Origin: Dongia_A sp035695765
GTDB lineage: Bacteria; Pseudomonadota; Alphaproteobacteria; Dongiales; Dongiaceae
Length of the DNA: 64,000 bases
NCBI GenBank assembly: GCA_035695765.1
Contig: DASRRI010000034.1
Coordinates: 1 to 64,000 of the forward strand
Direction of reading: 5' to 3'
The notes under the pieces were generated by a model, which made no database searches, was not told the origin of the DNA, and saw only the letters and a list, made by a program, of their open reading frames with translations. The position numbers and the translations under genes were made by a program. This document shows, in pieces, positions 36,220 through 45,300 of this stretch; the first letter of the stretch is position 1, and the number at the start of each line of letters is the position of its first letter.

Positions 36220-38238
36220 ATGGCGGACGATCAGATCCTGCTGGACGAACGGTACGAGATTGCGGCGGACGGGCGTCTGCCCAAGTTCGATTCGTCCGGC
36301 GTCGAGGCCTTCGCCGTCAATGACCGCAATGAGCCGGGACGGCCGATGTTCGCCCTGATCGCGCCGGGCCACCTGCCGTGCCGCTATCTCGGCCTCCTCA
36401 CCAAGAAGCCGCCATCCGACGCGCCTGTGATGTGGCCGCGCGCCGGCGGCGTGGTGGATTGGCCGATGAACCAAAATGGCACGGCCATCTGGGGCCGGCG
36501 CCCTGCTTTGATTTTCGATGCGCCGAAGGGCGATCGCGTGTTCGGCGGCGAGACCGCGCCACCGCGGCCGATGACCGAGCCGCAGCTGGTGCGCCAGGTG
36601 ATCACGCCGCTGGTCACTGCGATCCGCGAGCTGACCTCGCTCGGCATCCCGCATCGCGCCATCCGTCCCGGCAACCTGTTCTATCAGACGGGGCAGCAGG
36701 GGCCGATGATGCTGGGCGAATGCTTCAGCATGCCGCCGGGATTTGGCCAGCCTTCACTCTACGAGACCGTCGAGAATGCCATCGCCAATCCCTATGGCCG
36801 CGGTCCGGGCCTCAACGCCGACGATCTCTATGCCCTCGGCGTCCTCATCCTCCAGCTGCATGTCGGGCAGGACCCGACGGAAGGCCTGACGGAGGAAGAC
36901 GTCGTATCGGCCAAGATCACCGCCGGCTCTTTCGCGGCCTTGGCGGGGCGGGAGAAGCTCTCCACCTCGATGGCGGAAATCCTGCGCGGCCTGCTCAACG
37001 ACAAGGCGGGCGATCGCTGGACCTTGCGGCACCTCGACGCCTGGAGCGTCGGCCAGCATTTCACGCCGACCATGCCCTATCTGCCGCAGCGCGCCTCGCG
37101 CCCGATCCGCTTCGGCGACAGCGACCACATGAACAAGCCGGCTTTGGCCCATGCCATGGCGCGGCGCTGGCCGGACACCCTGAAGCTGGTAGACAGCAGC
37201 GATTTCGACAATTGGCTGAAGCGCAGCTTCAATGACGACAAGGTCGGCGACTTCATCACACGCTTCGCGATGTGGGCTGCCAATTCGGGGCCGAGCTCCG
37301 CGATCAAGGACCGCTATGTCGCGCGGCTCATCATCTGGATGAATTCGCAATCGCCGATCTGCTATCGCGACATCCGGGTCAACGTCACCGGCATGGGGGC
37401 CATGCTGGCCCAGGTGCTGGACGACCAGCAGCGGATGAACCAGTTCATCGAGATGGTGCGCGGCCGTCTGCCGCAGGTCTGGATGAACGAACAGACATCT
37501 CTCAACTCCGACCAGCTCCAGGTGCGCCGCATCATGGAGGAGGTGGAGAAGCATATTGAAAAGCCGGGTATCGGCCAGGGGGCGGAGCGCGCGCTCTACG
37601 AGCTGGACCCGCTGATCCCCTGCCGCTCGCCGATGATCGCGGATTTCTACGTCATCAATGTGCGCGACCTGCTGCCGGCGATCGATGCCGCGCTGCCGGG
37701 GCTGGGCGAGGGGACGATCCCGATCGACCGCCACATCGCGGCTTTCATCGGTGCGCATCTCCGGCGCTCCAGCGACCGCGAGCTCAGCGCCATCGCCCAG
37801 ACGACCGAAGAGGCCGACCGCCGGGTCGCCATCCTGCGCCTGATCGCGATGGTCCAGCAGGCCTTCCCCAATCGCAAGCTGCCGCGCCTCGCGGATGCGG
37901 TGGTCGCCATGCTTGCGCCGGCACTGAACTCGTTCCATCACGCGACCGCGCGTGCCGATGCCGAACGGCGCATGCGTAAGCTCGGCAAGGAATGCGACTT
38001 TGCCGGCCTCGCTTTGGTGTTCGATCCCAACGGTCCGTACCGGCGGTCGGACAGTCTCGGATTCGCTGCCGCCAAACGCGCCTACGTTGGGTTGAAGCGG
38101 GAGGAGCAATGGCTTGAACGCGGCGGGCTGACCAATCCAGCGCGCACGCGGCTGATCGGCCAGCGCGCCGCCGCCATCGCCTCCGCCTTCATCGCCAGTG
38201 CGGCGGTCGCGGCCTATAGCGTCTATGCCCTGTTGTGA
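36220..38238 (+). CDS. Large protein with degenerate protein-kinase-like domain and C-terminal membrane anchor
   Basis: 672 residues. Residues 120-225 look like a kinase C-lobe: HRAIRPGNLF at 145-154 in place of HRDxKPxNI, LGECFS at 165 where DFG should be, and DDLYALGVLILQLHVGQDP at 201, which matches the helix-F region of Ser/Thr kinases. The catalytic Asp, the DFG Asp and a clear Gly-loop or Lys are absent, so it is best seen as a pseudokinase. Residues 290-640 are helical and unfamiliar. The last 25 residues form one membrane helix (IASAFIASAAVAAYSVYALL). The next gene encodes a small membrane protein ten bases downstream; a joint complex is likely. Function unknown. Confidence 0.85.
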   Translation: MADDQILLDERYEIAADGRLPKFDSSGVEAFAVNDRNEPGRPMFALIAPGHLPCRYLGLLTKKPPSDAPVMWPRAGGVVDWPMNQNGTAIWGRRPALIFDAPKGDRVFGGETAPPRPMTEPQLVRQVITPLVTAIRELTSLGIPHRAIRPGNLFYQTGQQGPMMLGECFSMPPGFGQPSLYETVENAIANPYGRGPGLNADDLYALGVLILQLHVGQDPTEGLTEEDVVSAKITAGSFAALAGREKLSTSMAEILRGLLNDKAGDRWTLRHLDAWSVGQHFTPTMPYLPQRASRPIRFGDSDHMNKPALAHAMARRWPDTLKLVDSSDFDNWLKRSFNDDKVGDFITRFAMWAANSGPSSAIKDRYVARLIIWMNSQSPICYRDIRVNVTGMGAMLAQVLDDQQRMNQFIEMVRGRLPQVWMNEQTSLNSDQLQVRRIMEEVEKHIEKPGIGQGAERALYELDPLIPCRSPMIADFYVINVRDLLPAIDAALPGLGEGTIPIDRHIAAFIGAHLRRSSDRELSAIAQTTEEADRRVAILRLIAMVQQAFPNRKLPRLADAVVAMLAPALNSFHHATARADAERRMRKLGKECDFAGLALVFDPNGPYRRSDSLGFAAAKRAYVGLKREEQWLERGGLTNPARTRLIGQRAAAIASAFIASAAVAAYSVYALL

Positions 38239-38247
38239 GGATTGATC

Positions 38248-38712
38248 GTGGCTAAGGAGAAAGCTCAAACCGCAGCGGCGCCGAAGGCCTTCAAGCCGGT
38301 CCTGCTCCTGATCCTGCTGCTGCCGGCTGCTTTCCTGATGGCTCCGATGGCGATCGTGCTGGTCGCGGCGCTGGTGCCCAGCATGGTTGCCCGCATTGTC
38401 GATGCAACGCCTGGACGCTATCTCACCTTCACGGTCTTCGGGCTAAACCTGGTCGGAGCACTCTATTTCGTGCACGAATTGCTGACGATGGGGAACGATC
38501 TGGCCGCAGTGTCGGTCGTGCTCCAGGATTCGATCGGCTGGCTGGCGGCGTTGAGCGGCGCCGGCTGCGGCTGGCTGCTGTTTATGGCTATGCCCTCGCT
38601 GATCGCCAAGACGGCAGAAGCACAATCCGCCCTGCGCATGCGCCGCGTGCTTCGCGATCAGACGCAGTTGACCGAGGAATGGGGCAAGGTGGTCGCAGCG
38701 CGCGACCAGTGA
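38248..38712 (+). CDS. Small polytopic membrane protein, partner of the pseudokinase gene
   Basis: About 154 residues from GTG 38248, which has GAGGA seven bases upstream; a TTG at 38242 is in frame. Three or four membrane helices (KPVLLLILLLPAAFLMAPMA, LVAALVPSMVARI, YLTFTVFGLNLVGALYFVHE, GWLAALSGAGCGWLLFMAMP) and a charged C-terminal tail. No family recognised. It ends seven bases before the stop of the convergent rpoH gene. Confidence 0.78.
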   Translation: MAKEKAQTAAAPKAFKPVLLLILLLPAAFLMAPMAIVLVAALVPSMVARIVDATPGRYLTFTVFGLNLVGALYFVHELLTMGNDLAAVSVVLQDSIGWLAALSGAGCGWLLFMAMPSLIAKTAEAQSALRMRRVLRDQTQLTEEWGKVVAARDQ

Positions 38713-38718
38713 CAGGGA

Positions 38719-39603
38719 TTAGTTCGCCGCCAGCCTCTCGTCCAGCGCGGCGTTGCGAATGGCGCGCTGGACCTTGTCGAAGGCGCGCACCTCGATCTGG
38801 CGCACGCGCTCCCGGCTGATGCCGAACTCCTTGGAGAGATCCTCGAGCGTGGTCGGCTCGTCCTTGAGGCGCCGCTCCGACAGGATGCGCCGCTCGCGCG
38901 GATTGAGCAGCTTCAGCGCGCGATCCAGCAGCTTCTGCCGGCGGCCGAATTCCTGGCTTTCCGCCAGCATCGTCTCCTGGCTGTCGCCTTCGTCAACCAG
39001 CCATTCCTGCCATTCGCCTTCGCCGTCCATGCGCACCGGCGCGTTCAGCGAATGATCGGGCGCGGCCAGGCGCCGGTTCATGTCGACGACATCGCTTTCC
39101 GGTACGTCGAGGCGGGTGGCGATCTCCTTCACCGTCTCCGGTCTGAGGTCGCCTTCCTCCAGTGCCTTCAGCTGGCCTTTGACGCGGCGCAGGTTGAAGA
39201 ACAGCTTCTTCTGCGCGGCGGTGGTGCCGATCTTCACCAGCGACCACGAGTGCAGGATGTATTCCTGGATCGCAGCGCGGATCCACCACATCGCATAGGT
39301 GGCGAGGCGGAAGCCCTTGTCGGGATCGAAGCGCTTCACGGCCTGCATCAGGCCGACATTGCCCTCCGAGATGACTTCGGACATGGGCAAGCCATAGCCG
39401 CGATAGCCCATCGCGATCTTCGCGACCAGGCGCAGATGGCTGGTCACCATCTTGTGCGCGGCTTCGGTGTCCTGACGCTCCTGCCAGCGCTTGGCCAGCA
39501 TGAATTCTTCGCTCTGTTCCAGCATCGGGAACTGGCGAATCTCCGCTAGATAGCGGGCCAGATTGGAGTCGCTAACAAGGCTTGGCAAATTTCGTGAGGC
39601 CAT
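38719..39603 (-). CDS. rpoH: RNA polymerase sigma factor RpoH (sigma-32)
   Basis: Heat-shock sigma factor, 294 residues. Region 2 reads ISEGNVGLMQAVKRFDPDKG and FRLATYAMWWIRAAIQEYIL; the RpoH-specific QKKLFFNLRRVKGQ box follows; region 4.2 is TLEDLSKEFGISRERVRQIE. AGGGGAT precedes the ATG. Located downstream of rluD on the same strand, a common alphaproteobacterial pairing. FtsH, which degrades RpoH in E. coli, is encoded earlier in this window. Confidence 0.96.
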   Translation of the reverse strand: MASRNLPSLVSDSNLARYLAEIRQFPMLEQSEEFMLAKRWQERQDTEAAHKMVTSHLRLVAKIAMGYRGYGLPMSEVISEGNVGLMQAVKRFDPDKGFRLATYAMWWIRAAIQEYILHSWSLVKIGTTAAQKKLFFNLRRVKGQLKALEEGDLRPETVKEIATRLDVPESDVVDMNRRLAAPDHSLNAPVRMDGEGEWQEWLVDEGDSQETMLAESQEFGRRQKLLDRALKLLNPRERRILSERRLKDEPTTLEDLSKEFGISRERVRQIEVRAFDKVQRAIRNAALDERLAAN

Positions 39604-39782
39604 GTCATCCCCTTATGGTGTCCGTCGCTGGACATCATAGAACAGCCCAGTCCCTATCCCATTACGAATGCGGCAGGGCTGCAGACCACTCCCTGCATGG
39701 CTTTGAGAAACTGAGTGGATGTTAGATAGGCTTACATTGCGCGCATTTCAAGATGCCCGAGCGCCGAGACAGGAAACTCAGA

Positions 39783-40817
39783 TCAACCATTTGAAAGTGC
39801 TAAGGATAATTCCACTAGATCCGGCGGCAGCGGCGACTCCCAACGGAGCTTCTTGCCCGTCCGCGGATGGTCAAAGCCCAGCACGGCGGCATGTAGCGCT
39901 TGGCGCGGAAAGCCGACCGCTGCGGCGGCTGCGGCAGAAGGAAGCGCCTTGCGCCGCGCCGGCGTGACGCGGCCATAGACTGAATCACCGATCAGCGGAT
40001 GCCCGATGGCGGCGAGATGCACGCGGATCTGATGCGTGCGTCCGGTCTCCAGCTGGCAGGTGAGTTCCGCCGCACCGAGGCCGAAGACTTTCGTGACCTG
40101 GTAGTGCGTGATCGCGTGCTTGCCGCCGGACTTCACGATGGTCATGCGCTTCCGGTCGATGCCATGGCGCCCGATATTGCCCTCGATGGTGCCGGATTTC
40201 GGCGAGGGCAGGCCCCAGACGAAGCAGCGATATTCCCGCTCGATCGCGTGCGCCGCGAACGCCTCGCTCAGCGCCTTGTGTGCGGCGTCGTTCTTGGCGG
40301 CGACCACAAGTCCGCTAGTGTCCTTATCGATCCGGTGAACGATCCCAGGCCGTTTCACGCCGCCGATGCCGCTCAAGGAATCACCGCAATGGGCGATCAG
40401 TGCATTGACCAGGGTGCTGTCCGGATTACCCGGTGCGGGATGCACCACCATGCCGGCGGGCTTGTCGATCACGACCAGGTCGCGGTCTTCGTAGACGATG
40501 TCGAGGTCGATCGCCTGGCCTTGCGGCACGGCGTCCTCCGGCGGCGGCACGGTCAGTTCGAGCAGCTGGCCTGGTTTGACCCGGTAGGAGGGGTCGTCTA
40601 AGGTCTCGGCCGCGCCGGTCGCCGGTGCGGCGATCCGCAAATTGCCCTGGTCGATCAGCGCCTTGATGCGGCTGCGCGAGAGCTCGGGGAAGGCGGCGGC
40701 CAGGCACCGGTCGACCCGCTCGCCGGCTTCGGCCTCGACGACGCGATGGCGGGCGGGGCCCAAATCCTCGGTATCGTCCTCGGTATCGGTTGGGTCGCTG
40801 TTGTCAGGCGCGGTCAT
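39783..40817 (-). CDS. rluD: 23S rRNA pseudouridine synthase, RluD type
   Basis: RluA-family pseudouridine synthase, 344 residues. An S4 RNA-binding domain spans about residues 28-90 (RVDRCLAAAFPELSRSRIKA). The catalytic block is GIVHRIDKDTSGLVVAAKN with the essential Asp, followed by ETGRTHQIRVHLAAIGHPLI. The N-terminal acidic tail and the S4 domain favour RluD-like activity on helix 69 of 23S rRNA, though RluC-type substrates cannot be excluded. A 179-base gap separates it from rpoH. Confidence 0.92.
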   Translation of the reverse strand: MTAPDNSDPTDTEDDTEDLGPARHRVVEAEAGERVDRCLAAAFPELSRSRIKALIDQGNLRIAAPATGAAETLDDPSYRVKPGQLLELTVPPPEDAVPQGQAIDLDIVYEDRDLVVIDKPAGMVVHPAPGNPDSTLVNALIAHCGDSLSGIGGVKRPGIVHRIDKDTSGLVVAAKNDAAHKALSEAFAAHAIEREYRCFVWGLPSPKSGTIEGNIGRHGIDRKRMTIVKSGGKHAITHYQVTKVFGLGAAELTCQLETGRTHQIRVHLAAIGHPLIGDSVYGRVTPARRKALPSAAAAAAVGFPRQALHAAVLGFDHPRTGKKLRWESPLPPDLVELSLALSNG

Positions 40818-40821
40818 TGGG

Positions 40822-41166
40822 ATGGGTTGGGACGTGCCAGAAGCTGGGGTGGAGCATCAAGTACAGCAGGGCGGGCGGGCGCTCAAGGGCGCGGTCGTCG
40901 CGCTGTGCGCCGTGCTGGCAATCTGCGCCATCGTGATCACCACTGCCATCGTCTATCGCATGATCAGGCCGGCGCCGCCGCCACCCCTGACGCCGTTTGG
41001 TGTCTCGGCCCTGCCGGTGCCGGTCGGCTGCAGCATCGATTACGTGACGGCCGAAGGCGACCGGCTGATCGTGCAGATCGGCGGCAGCGACGAATGCCGG
41101 CGAATCCTGATCGGCGATATGCGCACCGGCAACCTGATCGGCCAGTTCCAGTTCCCCAATCAATGA
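40822..41166 (+). CDS. Small single-pass membrane protein (DUF6476-like)
   Basis: 114 residues with one membrane helix (GAVVALCAVLAICAIVITTAIVYRMI), a Pro-rich turn and a short extracytoplasmic domain ending GDMRTGNLIGQFQFPNQ. The pattern and the position divergent from rluD recall DUF6476 proteins of alphaproteobacteria; this is from memory of gene order and style, not from a search. ATG 40822 is only four bases from the divergent rluD start; GTG 40834 is an alternative. Function unknown. Confidence 0.72.
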   Translation: MGWDVPEAGVEHQVQQGGRALKGAVVALCAVLAICAIVITTAIVYRMIRPAPPPPLTPFGVSALPVPVGCSIDYVTAEGDRLIVQIGGSDECRRILIGDMRTGNLIGQFQFPNQ

Positions 41167-41182
41167 CAGTACAGGCGAAGCG

Positions 41183-42229
41183 ATGAATTTCATCAGCGAC
41201 AATGCCGTCGGCGTCGCGCCGGAGATCATGAGCGCGCTGGCCCTTGCCAATCGCGGCCCAAGCATGCCCTATGGCGCCGACGACTGGACCAGGCGTCTCG
41301 AACGCAAGTTCGCCGACATCTTCGAGCACGAGGTCCGTGTCTTTCCGGTGGCGACCGGCACGGCCGCGAATGCCTTGTCGCTCGCGAGCCTCGCGCCATC
41401 CTATGGGTCGATCTACGCGCACGAGGAAGCGCACGTGATGGTCGATGAGTGCGGCGCGCCGGAAATGTTCAGCGGCGGAGCGAAGCTGCGGCCACTGCCG
41501 GGCACACACAGCAAGTTGACAGCCGAAACGCTGGTGTGTGCGCTGGAGCGCGGGCAGAGCAGCGATGTCCATCAGGTGATACCTGCCGCCATCAGCCTTA
41601 CCCAGGCAACCGAGTCAGGCACGGTCTACCAGCCGGCGGAACTGCAGGCGATTGCCGAGGTGGCGCGGCGCTACAAAGTGCGCCTGCACATGGACGGTGC
41701 GCGCTTCGCCAACGCGATGGCGTTTCTGGGCGTGCCCGCGCGGCAGGTGACGTGGGAGGCAGGCATCGACGTGCTGTCCTTCGGCGCCAGCAAGGGCGGC
41801 TGCATGGCGGCGGAGGCGGTGGTTTTCTTTGATCCGGCCTTGGCCGAGAATTTCGGGCATCGGCGCATGCGGGCCGGCCATCTCGTTTCCAAGATGCGCT
41901 TCATCTCCGCCCAGCTCGAGACATATCTCGATGATGGCCTGTGGCTGAAGCTGGCGCGCCATGCCAACGCGATGGCGCAGCGCCTGGCGCAAGGCCTGCC
42001 CACGATCTCAGGTGCTCGAATACTGCACCCGGTCGAGGCCAACGAACTGTTCGTGCAGCTGCCCGTGAGTTCCATCGCTGGGCTGCGCGAGGCCGGTTTC
42101 GAGTTCTACGACTGGCCGGGAGAAGAGGGCGCGGTGATCCGCCTGGTCACGGCCTTCAACACGGAAGTGGCCCATGTCGAGCTGTTGCTCAAGACACTGC
42201 GCGAGCTGCAACCGAGCGGCAGTAGATGA
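41183..42229 (+). CDS. ltaE: Low-specificity L-threonine aldolase
   Basis: PLP enzyme splitting threonine or allo-threonine to glycine and acetaldehyde. 348 residues of the beta-eliminating lyase/threonine aldolase fold. Markers are FISDNAVGVAPEIMSAL at the start, HEEAHVMVDECGAPE, RLHMDGARFANAM and the PLP lysine in LSFGASKGG. The start matches family N-termini. It lies 16 bases after the small membrane gene. Confidence 0.93.
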   Translation: MNFISDNAVGVAPEIMSALALANRGPSMPYGADDWTRRLERKFADIFEHEVRVFPVATGTAANALSLASLAPSYGSIYAHEEAHVMVDECGAPEMFSGGAKLRPLPGTHSKLTAETLVCALERGQSSDVHQVIPAAISLTQATESGTVYQPAELQAIAEVARRYKVRLHMDGARFANAMAFLGVPARQVTWEAGIDVLSFGASKGGCMAAEAVVFFDPALAENFGHRRMRAGHLVSKMRFISAQLETYLDDGLWLKLARHANAMAQRLAQGLPTISGARILHPVEANELFVQLPVSSIAGLREAGFEFYDWPGEEGAVIRLVTAFNTEVAHVELLLKTLRELQPSGSR

Positions 42230-42332
42230 GGACTCCTGATCTACAGTGAGATGCCTTTCGGACTATAGACTTAAGCTCACCGACATAGATCGCGCAACGC
42301 AATATTAACCATGGCCCGGTCATGATCCGAGG

Positions 42333-45300
42333 GTGTTCGGACCGACTGCCACAAGTTTGCCAAATCCGGGCGACCGCCTCAGGATCGGGCCTTGGTCGCT
42401 GCCCTTTTGGGCAGTTCTGGGGCTGAGTGCACTTGGCTATTTTCTCGCTGCCGAGCTCGGGCTGGCCTTCACCAGCGACTACAACATCATCTCACCAATC
42501 TGGCCGGCTTCAGGCATCGCGGTTGCGCTGATCCGTCATTACGGTGTTCGCCTGTCGCCCGCCATCGCCGTTGGAGCCTTTGCCGCCAACGCGATGGTCC
42601 TCGGACCCGGTGGCGCTCTCATCGTCGCGCTCGGCAATACGCTGGAAGCCGTGGTGGGCGGGACGATCCTGCGCCGCTTGATCGAAAGGCAGAGCGACGC
42701 ATTCATTCTCGCCCGGACGCTTGCCTACGCCTTGGCCGCCGGCTTCGCAACGATGATCAGTGCGACCATTGGCGTTGGTGTGCTCCGTGTTTCGGGAGAC
42801 ATTTCGCCTCAGGCCGCGCTCGCCGCATGGATGACCTGGTGGACTGGGGATGCGCTTGGTGTCTTGATCGTGACCTCCGCATTGCTGGCCCTGCGTCGCG
42901 GCTTCGGGACCGGACCGGGCGTCACGCGCCTGCTTGAGGTCATCGCTGTCATTGGAACGACCCTTGCGCTGCTCGCCTTGATCAGGATCGGCGGCGATAC
43001 CGCGCCGGCAGTGTTTCTGACGTTTCCAATCGTCTTCATGGCGAGCCGCTGGTTCGGGCCGCGCGGCGGCACCTGGACCGTTCTTGCATTTGCGGCCGGC
43101 CTGATTGCGCTGACGATTTCCGGCAGCGGCCCCTTTTCAGGCGGGCCGCTCAATCAGAACCTGGTCGAGATGCAGGGATTCCTGGCGGTGCTTGCGCTGA
43201 CCGCGCTGGTGTTCGTCGATCTGTACGCGCTGGATCTGCGCCTGGCGGGAGCCGTCTTCATAGTCGGCGCCGCGATCGCGATGTCCGCTTCCCTAGTGGA
43301 GCATCGGCGATCGGAGGAGTTTGAAGCACTGCGCTTTCGGCAGCTGACGGAGGTCGCGACAGAGCGTGTCCGCGAACGCATGGCCGCATACGGCAGCCCG
43401 GTAAGCAGCGCGGCAGGCTTCTACGCGGTGAGCGGTGAAGTCACCCAGTCCGAATGGCGCGACTTTGTGGCTTCGCTCACATTGAGCGACCGTTATCCCG
43501 GTATCCTCGATCTCGCCATGGTAGTGCCGGTCGCGGCTGACCAGGCCGAGCGCTTCGTCACCCAGCAACGCGCGAATGGTGCCCCGGATTTCGCTGTCAG
43601 AGACATGTCGGGTTCGGATGATTCACGAGCGCCGGGCGATGAGCGCTTCATCGTCAAATACATCGCGCCCGATGCGTACAACAGCGACATTGCCGGCCTG
43701 GATGTCGCGTCCGAGGCGCGCCGGCGCCAGGCTGCGATGGCGGCACGCGATGGCGGTGAGCCCACGACATCCGGCCTGACGGTGCTCATGGCGGACCCTC
43801 GCAATCGGGTAGGCTTCCATTACTACGTGCCGGTCTATGACGTGCCGACGCCGCCCCCGACTGTTGCGCTGCGGCGGGCTCATTTCCGCGGCTGGGTCTT
43901 GGCGCGCTTCGTGGTCCAAGATTTCTTCGATGCGGCATTGAAGCCGCTGGGCGATGCGATTGCCGCCGACATCTTCGACGGCGACGCGCCCGATGCCGGC
44001 ACGCTGGCGACAACGACCAGGGCAAGCTGGAATGCCGCGCCATTGCTGGCTGGTCCGCATCTCGCGACCGCCGTGCCGTTGGCCGGACATCTGTTTACGA
44101 TCCAGTGGCAGGCAGGACGGGGTTTTGCATCCCACAATCACCGCGCGGACATCGCCGTCGGCTCCACTGTCATGATCCTCACGATCCTGCTCGCCGCGCT
44201 GATCGCCAACCTGCAGTCGCTGCGCAGGCGCGCCGTGGCGATCGCGGAGCATATGAGCGGCGAGGTCATAGCGAGCAATGAGCGGTTCGAACTGGCAATC
44301 GCCGGCAGCACGGACGGGATATGGGACTGGGACCTTGTCGGACGCAAGTTGTGGGCATCGCCGCGCTGCCGGCAGATGCTGGGCTATGACGATGGGGCAT
44401 TGCCGGAAGAGCCCGCCGCCTGGCGCACGCTGCTGCTGCCGGAGGACCAGGCGGCCACACGCGCCGCGTTCGATCGGGTGAGGAGCGCGGAGGACGCGAA
44501 CTTCGACGTCATCCAGCGCTACCGGCACAAGGATGGCCGCATCGTCCACCTGCACAACCAAGCCTTCGCGGTGCGAGATGGCGCAGGGCACCTGACGAGG
44601 TTGGTCGGCGCGCTGACCGACATTACGCCGCTGGTGCAGGCGCAGGAGCAGCTGCGCGCCGCCATCAGCGTCATGGAGGACGGGTTCGGCCTGTTCGATG
44701 CCGATGACCGCGTCGTTCTCTATAACGAACCATTCCTCGACGAAGGGACGCGCAAGGTTCTGGGGAACGACGTCACCGGCCGCAAGTTCGAGGAGATCGT
44801 GCGCGCTTTCGCGTACAACGATATGCCGGTCACCGATCCCAATTTCGATCGCGAGGCCTGGATTGCCGAGCGCATGGAGCGGCACCACAATCCACCCGAA
44901 CTGCCGATCGAGGTGGAGTGGGGCGGCGGACGCTGGATGCGGATCAGTGAGCGGCGCACCGCAGGCGGTGGCTATGTCGGCATCTGGAGCGACGTGACGG
45001 AGATCAAGCTGGCCGAACGGCGGCTGTTGACAGCCATCGATGCCATGGACAGCGGCTTCGCGCTGTTCGACGCAGAGGACCGGCTGGTTGCTGCCAACGA
45101 GCGCTTCGTCGGGCGCGCGGTGGAACAGCATCTCGGCGGCCTTGCGGGACGCAGCTTCGAGGAGATCATACGTGCCTTCAATGAAATCGGTGCGTCGGTC
45201 AAGGGCTCGGTGGTGCAGGGCGAGGAATGGGTCAAGGAGCGTGTCGCCCACCACCGCAATCCGGACGGCGTACCGCTGGAACAGCAGCTTGGCGACGGAC

